This document shows positions 58,201 through 61,629 of a stretch of DNA of 64,000 nt, in pieces. The first letter of the stretch is position 1; each line of letters opens with the position of its first letter. The notes under the pieces were generated by a model, which ran no database searches, was not told where the DNA came from, and saw only the letters and a list, made by a program, of their open reading frames with translations. The stretch is taken from positions 1,116,001 to 1,180,000 of the forward strand of contig JANEZZ010001949.1 of NCBI GenBank assembly GCA_026122225.1, read 5' to 3'. A program made the translations under genes and the position numbers. Source of the stretch: Heloderma charlesbogerti (taxonomy: Eukaryota > Chordata > Lepidosauria > Squamata > Helodermatidae).

Positions 58201-60963
58201 TTGGTACTGCACGCTGTCATTCCAAAGGTTTAAATTGTTCTTTTTTGCCATATTGATTGTTCTCTTCCATTTTTTTAAATTTTTTCCTCTGCTTCACAAT
58301 TAAAGTTAAATAGTATGGGCAGTGTCCAATAGAACTTTAGCACTAACATAAATTACATTGCACTTGTGTAAGGGACCTCTAATGCAATGTTAATAGCATT
58401 AGCTGATGTGACACAATTTCCCAGAAAACCTGTTCCTCCAGCTAATGCTATTGCGCTACAGGTCCCTTATGCTATCGCAACAATTTATGTTCGTGCTAGT
58501 TTCAGATTTGGATACTGCCCTATAGTTCTTTTTAGTTTTTCTTAATTTGACAGTAACTTCATATTATCAAACACTTTGTTTTAATCAAAAAGGTGGTGTA
58601 TAAGTGTGAACACAAATTAAAATGTTGACACTATACCATGGTGGTAGTTACATGCATGAACTTGCAGCGTAGATGAAAGACATAACATTGCAACATGAAA
58701 GAGTAATACTGTGAAATTCCGCAGATCCTTGTTTATACAAATAGTCATCACAACAACAAAATGCAGAAGTTTTGAAGTCCCTTGAAGGGAGTCCCAATTC
58801 CTTTAAAGTGTATTGATGACTGGGCTAAATGAACTTTGTTGGGAGCAGTAGAAAGACTTAGAAAAGTGCAGATTCAGGTAATGATGGTTAAACTACACTT
58901 TGTATTGTCTTCATGATAGGCAGTCTTAACTTTTAAAATGCCTTTTGGTTTTTCTCTAAATGAGGGCAGTGTGAATATCGCACCTGTGCAAATCTGAGGT
59001 GCCATAGGCTTCTGCTCTTCAAACTTTCTCCCTTCAGGGAATGCTTTTCAAATTGACATCTGCTGAGATACTGCCGCATGTCTACCAGGGAACCCCTGAA
59101 TATTACAGAGGGTTCTGGGGCATGTTTTAGAGCACATATTGAGTTTACTGATTTGGCCCTTCTGGGTCTCACCATCAACCCATGTTAACTTGGACCACAC
59201 CACTAGAACATACCACATACTCTTCTGCACCACACTGCAGTAGAATGATCAGTAGTAGTGGGCAACCCATCTTCCAGGAGAGTTTCTCTGCTATTACTGA
59301 TCTTCTCACTGAGGAGCCTCTGATAAACTTTCTAGAAACCTGAGATTCCCAGGAAAATGGTTTGAGAAGAGCTACCATACGCTCTTGTTGAAGTATGAAA
59401 AAAAAGAGGTAAGTATAAATACTTCCAGTAATAATAAATTTATTACTATAAATTTATATTTATTATATTTATTAAATATAATAATATATTTAATAAATAT
59501 ATTAAAGTATAAATAACGAGTATAAATACTCTTGTTGAAGTATGAAAAAAAAGAGGCAAGTATAAACTTGGGTGTAAGCCCTAACAATGTCAATGGAACT
59601 AAGTTCCAAATAAGTGTGCATAAAATTCCACCCTGCATTTTATTCATTCTTTCTCTCTGTCTCTCTCATGCACGCACGCACGCATGCACCATTGGGCTCT
59701 CCTGAATAGTCTCTGTTTTCCTCCTTAGCTCTTGAAGTCCCCTAAATTAACAAGATAACTAATCTCTGGTGCAATACCATTGACTGGGATGAAATTACCA
59801 TAGGGACAAAGTTAACGATGTAAGCCTGCTTAGATCTCCCTTTGGGAACTCTCTGATTTCTGTTTATACAACAGAAGTTGGATCAGATCCTTTGAGACTA
59901 GAAATTGTAACACTGATCAGAAGTGGTAATGGCTCACTTCAACATGAGATTCTCAAAATGGAGCCTCGCAGGTAACCTATGCCTAGTATATCTCAATCCA
60001 TATAGGCTGTGCAAATGTTCTAAAACAGCAGCCTAATTTGGATGTAATGCTAAACACATGGTTTAGTGTTACGTGTACAAACCTTGGACTTTTGTGCTTT
60101 CCCCTCCCCTCTTTCCCAGTGTGGCTGCAACGAGGTGATGGGAAGCTTTCAGTTCCATTTTTCAATTAACTGCAGTGTATTATGTCCAGTCCCAAATCTG
60201 ATTAATCTTAACTATGGTGTAGGAAAATAAGCCAACTTCATAAACCATGGCTTGAAGTTGGCTTGTTACCCAAACCATAGTTAGACTAACCGTAGTGACC
60301 AGGTTCAGATGGCACGCTGTGGTTCATCATGGGTAATTTAACCCATGTTGAGGTTGAATATGCAACCCCTGCTCAGGGGTTGTTGTGTCGTGCAAACCTG
60401 GTGAGCATGCGTTATGTGAGGGTTAAACAAACCTTGCATAACCCTAAAACAGACCAAAGGTTATCTGAGAGTTACATAATTCTCTGATGTGCTCAGAGAA
60501 GTTTAAGAAAAGAAGATCTGTAAGGAGATATTAAGGGAACTGGAGATTTCAGATTAAGTGTAAAATACAAAGTGATTATAAAGATGTTTGGGGAGCGAAG
60601 GCTACAGTACTGAAGAAGACAGAAGCAGCTTTAGAACAGGTTGCACTGATAACTTGAGATACTGTGTTCCCATTAATTGTTAATTTTATATAAATATTAG
60701 TAGTAGTACTTTATCGTGCCTTCCCTTCTAATTGGGAGGCCCAAAGCAGTGTGTAAAAATACACAAGGCTCTGAAGGAAGGTTAGAGAAGATGCATATTG
60801 GGCATCACTAGACTTTAATTTCTTTTGTAGCTTTCAGGAATATGGCTCTGCCGGAGTGGCACATGTCACAAGCGAATATGAAAGGAGAATGATGTCTGTG
60901 TTCAGTCATGTGTTGGAGGAAGTAGAATCGTTGAACAGAAAATATGCACCCGTATCTTACATG
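25193..60963 (+). CDS. INTS7: INTS7, Integrator complex subunit 7; N-terminal about 771 residues, exons 1-17
   Basis: Joined plus-strand exons: 25193-25283, 28442-28571, 29171-29317, 30016-30153, 31420-31466, 33227-33426, 33564-33686, 41428-41545, 43781-43915, 45145-45242, 46842-47081, 50098-50235, 50938-51144, 54622-54816, 56262-56365, 57873-57941, 60831-60963. They total 2313 nt (771 codons) with no stop and consistent phases. The product matches INTS7: MASxSKSFLADAGYGEQ at the start, helical ARM/HEAT-like repeats, CHCLAAIAMQLPVLGDGM in exon 11 and HFYFWLNSLKEFSHAEQCL in exon 13. INTS7 belongs to the backbone of the nuclear Integrator complex, which processes snRNAs and attenuates paused RNA polymerase II. 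Human INTS7 has 962 residues, so about 190 C-terminal residues lie to the right. Introns 14 and 17 appear to use GC donors. Confidence 0.97.
25315..25324. promoter_or_regulatory. NRF1 core in INTS7 intron 1
   Basis: GCGCATGCGC is the perfect palindromic NRF1 core. It lies about 30 bp inside intron 1, still within the CpG island. Confidence 0.5.
25490..25605. repeat. Palindromic 'CCAGATGTGTTGGACTACAACTCC' type element, INTS7 intron 1, copy a
   Basis: The left arm CAACCTGGCGCCCGCCAGAT is matched by CATCAGGACAGGAGAGCGCC and GGTTGGAAATG on the right. About 210 bp from INTS7 exon 1. This is the first of four clustered members of the commonest palindromic family in the window, with a consensus of arms meeting at a central CAGCCAGCATGG. 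Confidence 0.7.
25660..25775. repeat. Palindromic element, intron 1 copy b
   Basis: CCCTCCAGATGTTGTTGGAC on the left, GTCCAACATCTGGAGGGCGC on the right. Almost perfect arms of about 40 bp. Confidence 0.8.
25890..25966. repeat. Palindromic element, intron 1 copy c (right half)
   Basis: Only the central GCTGGCTGGAGATTATGGG and right arm ending CACCAGGTTGGAAATGGCTG remain. Confidence 0.6.
26009..26138. repeat. Palindromic element, intron 1 copy d
   Basis: GTGTGGCCCTCCAGATGTTA on the left, CAACATCTGGAGGGCCACAC on the right, about 130 bp in total. Confidence 0.8.
26225..26580. repeat. Palindromic hAT-like repeat, INTS7 intron 1
   Basis: Interior pairs such as CATTCTGGGTTGTTTAACCC against GAACAATCCAGAATG and AAATTGTAATTAACGCATG. 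Ends are unclear. Confidence 0.5.
26690..26910. repeat. hAT-like repeat, INTS7 intron 1
   Basis: CCAGTTTACACATCACAGG on the left and CACCTTGATGTGCAAACC on the right form imperfect inverted ends. AACCATGGGTTAACC lies inside. Confidence 0.5.
27049..27104 (-). mobile_element. BovB 3'-terminal fragment or BovB-tailed SINE remnant
   Basis: About 56 bp, the reverse complement of the BovB 3' end (TTCAGTCGTGTCCGACTC and following). No tRNA-like head is visible next to it, so it could be a very short LINE copy or the tail of a BovB-dependent SINE. Confidence 0.8.
27499..27705 (+). mobile_element. BovB 3'-end fragment
   Basis: About 205 bp, nearly identical to 15821-16014 of the long BovB copy, and ending GACTGAACAACAACAACAAC. 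It is a strongly 5'-truncated insertion in INTS7 intron 1, in sense orientation. Confidence 0.92.
28442..28571 (+). CDS. INTS7: INTS7 coding exon 2
   Basis: 130 nt after a CTCACAG acceptor, with a GTAAGT donor. It encodes SGKLGEQCEAVVRFPRLFQK and a conserved LINSAFLKLADVFRVG helix. Confidence 0.96.
28740..29160 (+). mobile_element. L2-like LINE 3' end
   Basis: A degenerate VWNSLLREACLAPSLMTFW stretch, followed by a T-rich 3' UTR with TGCCTTGGACTTC near the end. It fills most of INTS7 intron 2 and ends about 10 bp before exon 3. Confidence 0.65.
29171..29317 (+). CDS. INTS7: INTS7 coding exon 3
   Basis: 147 nt, phase 2 in and out. It encodes NNFLRLCVLKVTQQSEKHL and VIHSNDPVARAITLR. Confidence 0.97.
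29398..29610 (-). mobile_element. tRNA-derived SINE, minus strand
   Basis: The plus strand starts GAACATATGAAGCTGCCTTT and ends in the complement of a tRNA-like head (near 29580-29610). Same family as 20509-20722. In INTS7 intron 3. Confidence 0.7.
30016..30153 (+). CDS. INTS7: INTS7 coding exon 4
   Basis: 138 nt after a CTCCAG acceptor, with a GTAAGC donor. It encodes MLGSMASIIPERKNAHHSIR and a FAAANFSAQS helix. Confidence 0.97.
30481..30548. repeat. 'CTGCAATCC' element, partial, INTS7 intron 4
   Basis: TGCAATCCCATGCACAGTTA, then AACTCAGTGGGAATTACCTC. The right end is missing. Confidence 0.65.
30579..30747. repeat. hAT-like repeat, INTS7 intron 4
   Basis: CCCAGTTCATACGTCACA on the left, TATGACATGTGAACCAGG on the right, with AACAACCC / GGGTTGTT inside. 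Confidence 0.6.
31033..31102. repeat. Palindromic element, half copy, INTS7 intron 4
   Basis: Left arm only: CCAGCCTTCCCCAACCTGGG, CCAGATGTGTTGGACTGC. Confidence 0.6.
31420..31466 (+). CDS. INTS7: INTS7 coding exon 5
   Basis: A short 47-nt exon encoding DFAAGICNKISEMIQ, between a TTGACAG acceptor and a GTATGT donor. Confidence 0.95.
31828..32250. repeat. hAT-like repeat, INTS7 intron 5
   Basis: GGTTCATATGTCACAATGG on the left, GTGATATCTAAACTGGCCC on the right; AACTATGGTTTGTTT and AAACCATAGTT pair inside. Confidence 0.55.
32514..32583. repeat. 'CTGCAATCC' element, partial, INTS7 intron 5
   Basis: ATATGCACACTTACTGGAG, then GTTGAACTCATTGGGCTTCT and CCTAGGACTGG. Confidence 0.55.
33227..33426 (+). 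CDS. INTS7: INTS7 coding exon 6
   Basis: 200 nt, ending in phase 0 at CAG before GTAACA. It encodes ATPVDLKLKLIPILQHMHHD, then SSARQLLQQLVTSYPSTKMV, a HEAT-like pair of helices. Confidence 0.97.
33564..33686 (+). CDS. INTS7: INTS7 coding exon 7
   Basis: 123 nt, phase 0 at both ends. It encodes IQLLLQYLKNDPREAVKRLA and LLANKTPHTWSRENIQ. Confidence 0.97.
34393..34529. mobile_element. Palindromic TTA-flanked MITE, copy 2
   Basis: The element 34396-34526 has TTA on both sides, GGGCACAACCC at the left end and GGTTGTACCC at the right, and the TGTTTAGACA arm motif. In INTS7 intron 7. Confidence 0.82.
35789..36150. mobile_element. 346-bp hAT-type non-autonomous element, copy 1
   Basis: The element (35797-36142) starts CAGGGGTGGGGAACCTC and ends CACCACCCCTG, the hAT terminal inverted repeat. 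Flanks are GCATACAG and CCATACAG (7 of 8 equal), an 8-bp target duplication. The interior matches copy 2 throughout (AGCTTAAAGCTCTTACTGCC in both). No coding frame. In INTS7 intron 7. Confidence 0.9.
37177..37278. mobile_element. Palindromic TTA-flanked MITE, copy 3
   Basis: The element 37180-37275 has TTA on both sides, GGGTGCAATCC at the left end and GGATTGTGCCC at the right, exact inverted termini. It is shorter than the others because the centre is reduced. In INTS7 intron 7. Confidence 0.85.
38259..38378. repeat. Palindromic element, INTS7 intron 7
   Basis: CTCCAACCTGGTGCCTTTCA on the left, GCGCCAGGTTGGGGAAGGCT on the right. It lies about 200 bp before the L2-like LINE. Confidence 0.75.
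38580..40235 (+). mobile_element. L2-like LINE, degenerate
   Basis: RT segments appear in order with stops and frame changes: ALDTVDHGILLD near 39070, LSPVLFNMYMK at 39241, CHQYADDTQLCF near 39310, then LDYCNVLY and LVQNAAARLV near 39690-39780, and ELHWLPICCQARFNVLVLVY. The 3' end is AATAAATAAAG near 40230. The order and motifs fit the L2 clade. In INTS7 intron 7. Confidence 0.82.
40920..41052. repeat. Palindromic hAT-like element, INTS7 intron 7
   Basis: It starts CAGGTGTGGGCAGTTTG and ends AAGTTGCCTACTCCTG (inverted termini), with GGCCCTCCAGATGTTTTG in the left arm paired to CAAAACATCTGGAAGGCTC. Confidence 0.75.
41428..41545 (+). CDS. INTS7: INTS7 coding exon 8
   Basis: 118 nt after the longest intron in the window (7.7 kb). 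It encodes ALCECALQTPYDSLRRGMLS and STLSGTIAIRQYFSIAP. Confidence 0.97.
41934..42046. repeat. Palindromic element, INTS7 intron 8
   Basis: ACCAGCCTTCCCCAACCTGG on the left, CACTGGGTTGGGGAGTGCTG on the right. About 390 bp from exon 8. Confidence 0.75.
42442..42850. repeat. Long imperfect inverted repeat, about 400 bp
   Basis: GGGGCTGCTGATGGC and CCATTTTTTTCCTTCTTTC on the left pair with GAAAATGGCC and GCCATCAGCAGCCCC on the right. Arms reach about 100-150 bp around an A/T-rich core. No coding frame. Probably a non-autonomous DNA element. In INTS7 intron 8. Confidence 0.75.
43218..43420 (-). mobile_element. tRNA-derived SINE, minus strand
   Basis: The plus strand starts AGGAACATAGGAAGCTGC and ends GCTACTGAGCTTTGGCCC, the complement of an A-box region. 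This is the best preserved member in the window. Confidence 0.75.
43781..43915 (+). CDS. INTS7: INTS7 coding exon 9
   Basis: 135 nt after a TTATTTAG acceptor. It encodes PRSSDLIKLAQECCYHNN and AAHGVRVLTNIAASCQEE. Confidence 0.97.
44113..44181 (+). mobile_element. CR1 3' terminus
   Basis: TGGTTGGACTGAATGGCC, then CCCTTCCAACCCTACTATTC and an ATTCTATGA end, the standard CR1 terminus. Confidence 0.8.
44182..45144. other. INTS7 intron 9, no recognised feature
   Basis: Frames up to 123 codons occur but have no motif and no splice-consistent context. Confidence 0.5.
45145..45242 (+). CDS. INTS7: INTS7 coding exon 10
   Basis: 98 nt. It encodes LEQDAVCGLESLLVLCSQD and ends at AAG before a GTTGTA donor, which has T at +3 and is weaker than the others. 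The phase (0) and the match to INTS7 support it. Confidence 0.92.
45988..46071. repeat. 'CTGCAATCC' element, INTS7 intron 10
   Basis: GTGCTATCCTGTGCATGTGT on the left, AGTATGCATAGGGTTGCAGC on the right. Confidence 0.65.
46160..46553. repeat. hAT-like repeat, INTS7 intron 10
   Basis: CCAGTTTGGATGTAATCG on the left, AGGTCCAAACTGG on the right. Related by its ends to 22495-22739. Confidence 0.6.
46842..47081 (+). CDS. INTS7: INTS7 coding exon 11
   Basis: 240 nt, exactly 80 codons, the same length as the matching human segment. It encodes LTQLHSAQDAARILMCHCLA and LPVLGDGMLGDLMDLYKM. Confidence 0.97.
47570..47656 (+). mobile_element. CR1 3' terminus
   Basis: GCAGGGAATTGGACTCGATG followed by CCCCTTCCAACCCTAC and ATTCTATCATTC. 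In INTS7 intron 11. Confidence 0.8.
47765..47830. repeat. Palindromic element, right half, INTS7 intron 11
   Basis: ATGATGGGAATTGTAGCCCA and CCCCAGATTGGGGAAGGCTG only. Confidence 0.6.
47963..48324. mobile_element. 346-bp hAT-type non-autonomous element, copy 2
   Basis: The element (47971-48316) starts CAGGGGTGGGGAAATTC and ends TTCCCCACTCCTG, with a perfect 8-bp duplication ATATAGTG on both sides. Same length and orientation as copy 1, with a CA run at 48079-48098 inside. In INTS7 intron 11. Confidence 0.92.
48853..48938. repeat. 'CTGCAATCC' element, INTS7 intron 11
   Basis: Diverged: CTGCACCCCAAA, CACTCGGGAGGAGTAAATCC, and GTTGCAGCC at the right end. Confidence 0.5.
49268..49306. repeat. 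(ATT)n/(AAT)n microsatellite, self-complementary
   Basis: A run of ATT units is directly followed by AAT units, so the two halves can pair. In INTS7 intron 11. Confidence 0.85.
49588..49746. repeat. Palindromic element, about 160 bp
   Basis: GCCAAATTTAGCTTGTT on the left is repeated in reverse as AACAAGCTAAATTTGGC at 49706-49722. Outer arms also pair (ACTAAACCAG against CAGTTTAGTG), and the centre CTCCATAG-TAG-CTATGGAG forms its own hairpin. In INTS7 intron 11. Confidence 0.8.
50098..50235 (+). CDS. INTS7: INTS7 coding exon 12
   Basis: 138 nt, phase 0 at both ends. It encodes VSLATVIFVASQKTLSSEVK and NGWTAYRIARQASRM before a GTATGT donor. Confidence 0.96.
50589..50690. repeat. Palindromic element, INTS7 intron 12
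   Basis: CCAGCCTTGCTCCATCTGGC on the left, ACACCAGGTTAGGGAAGGCT on the right. Between exons 12 and 13. Confidence 0.65.
50938..51144 (+). CDS. INTS7: INTS7 coding exon 13
   Basis: 207 nt after a TCCGCAG acceptor. It encodes GNHGMARELYQSLLTQVASE and HFYFWLNSLKEFSHAEQCL. It ends ACG before GTCAGT. Confidence 0.97.
51145..52483. other. INTS7 intron 13, first part
   Basis: No coding or repeat family recognised before the SINE at 52484. Confidence 0.5.
52484..52685 (+). mobile_element. tRNA-derived SINE (second type)
   Basis: AGCCAGTGTGGTGTAGTGGT (A-box region), GGGTTGAAATCCC (B-box region), then CTCACAGGCTTGTTGTGAGG and a 3' end at AATGTAATAAATA. In INTS7 intron 13. Confidence 0.75.
53839..54303 (+). 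other. Unexplained open frame in INTS7 intron 13
   Basis: This frame is open for 154 codons (no stop from 53839 to the TGA at 54301), with ATG at 53971. The part before about 54095 reads like real protein: CEFFGHNSYFTVLVRKGDLF, then LCKKFNEIIQCCLAALAKLS. I do not recognise it. It is not part of INTS7, because exons 13 and 14 join without a gap in the known protein. It may be a fragment of a retrocopy or of an unknown mobile element, or a chance frame. Confidence 0.35.
54622..54816 (+). CDS. INTS7: INTS7 coding exon 14, GC donor
   Basis: 195 nt, phase 0. It encodes AASTPLNPLSFQCGFVKLRI and LICTCNSLKTSPPPAIATTI. It ends AACCAG before GCAAGT: the donor is GC instead of GT but otherwise matches consensus fully. 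Confidence 0.95.
55125..55345 (+). mobile_element. L2-like LINE 3' fragment
   Basis: A weak C-terminal remnant (VAPQIWNIPKSTYLF) is followed by a T-rich tail. In INTS7 intron 14. Confidence 0.45.
56262..56365 (+). CDS. INTS7: INTS7 coding exon 15
   Basis: 104 nt after a GTGGCAG acceptor, with a GTATCC donor. It encodes MKLSMEEFRNLAARYGDLYQ and DADSATLRNVE. Confidence 0.96.
56540..56800 (-). mobile_element. tRNA-derived SINE, minus strand, degenerate
   Basis: TCTAGCTCAGTAAAGTCCAC (body) and, near 56730-56780, GGGATTGAACC and ATTCTGCCACTAAAC, the complement of the B and A boxes. Confidence 0.5.
57345..57700. repeat. hAT-like repeat, INTS7 intron 15
   Basis: CCCTGTTCAGATAGTAGTTT at the left, with TTATTGAAATCATAGTTTC-type interior. 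The right end is not clear. Confidence 0.45.
57873..57941 (+). CDS. INTS7: INTS7 coding exon 16
   Basis: 69 nt after a TATCAG acceptor, with a GTAAGC donor. It encodes QQQSCLLISHAIEALILDPE, a conserved helix of the C-terminal half. Confidence 0.96.
58314..58523. mobile_element. Palindromic element, 204 bp
   Basis: It starts GGGCAGTGTCCAA and ends TTTGGATACTGCCC. The arms pair over most of their length (CATAAATTACATTGC / the complement of GCAACAATTTATG; TAAGGGACCT / AGGTCCCTTA). TAT flanks both ends. Non-coding, in INTS7 intron 16. Confidence 0.75.
59382..59556 (+). repeat. Direct repeat flanking an A/T-rich spacer
   Basis: The same 28 bp (starting CTCTTGTTGAAGTATG, then an A run and GAGG) occurs at 59382-59409 and 59529-59556, 147 bp apart. 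The spacer is almost only A and T with palindromic TTTATTATATTTATTAAATA-like stretches. In INTS7 intron 16. Confidence 0.9.
59566..59626. repeat. 'CTGCAATCC' element fragment, INTS7 intron 16
   Basis: TTGGGTGTAAGCCCTAACAA, ATGGAACTAAGTTCC, TAAGTGTGCAT. Core only. Confidence 0.45.
60021..60440. repeat. hAT-like repeat with a smaller one next to or within it, INTS7 intron 16
   Basis: The first part starts CAGCCTAATTTGGATGTAAT. From 60299 to 60401 a 103-bp unit with its own ends (CCAGGTTCAGATGGCACG and GTGTCGTGCAAACCTGG) follows. Confidence 0.5.
60831..60963 (+). CDS. INTS7: INTS7 coding exon 17 (last in window), probable GC donor
   Basis: 133 nt after a TTTTGTAG acceptor. It encodes FQEYGSAGVAHVTSEYERRM and SHVLEEVESLNRKYAPVSYM. 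The known protein continues with His-Thr-Ala after SYM, so the exon should stop after ATG at 60963, directly before GCAAGT. Confidence 0.93.
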
Positions 60964-61629
60964 GCAAGTAATAGCTACCCTGTCATAGAGACGTCTAAAA
61001 TACTGGTTTTTCCTTGAGTCAAGAAACAAACAATTGAGTCTCTAGGTTGTTTATTGGTCTCAGGTAACTTTCTAACATAGAGACAGAAGGAAATAAGTTT
61101 CTAACATAAAGAAAAAGTTAAAGATTCATTTTGTCCTGAGAGTGCATCATTTTTAATGACTCTCACATGCCAATTTTATAGTAGTGGCATCTTTAAATGG
61201 TAAAGATAGAAGTGACAAATCAAAATCTCAGGATGCATCTGTAATTCAATAGCTGAAGCTGTAAGAATGTAGGGAGCAACACTATCAATTCTGAATATTT
61301 ATTTAGGTATAATCCAGAAGTTGTCATGCTAAACTAAAACACACACACCAAGATGCTTAAAAAAGTTGTAAAATAGAAAAAGATCTTTTTTTTCCTTTGT
61401 AAGCAGTCTAAACGAAGTATAACTCCTTAGTAAGGAGTCTAAACTAAGTATAACTAAGTATAAGTATAAGATCTAGCATATTTCTCATATATAACATTTT
61501 AGCTTGGGCCCTAGGCTGGAGAATAGAAAGCCTCAAACTCAAAAGCAGTACAGGCTTTTTTGCATATATCTGTATGTAACAGATGAAGAGATTTTTAATT
61601 GGAAATACAGAGGTTAAGCTTTTACTGGC

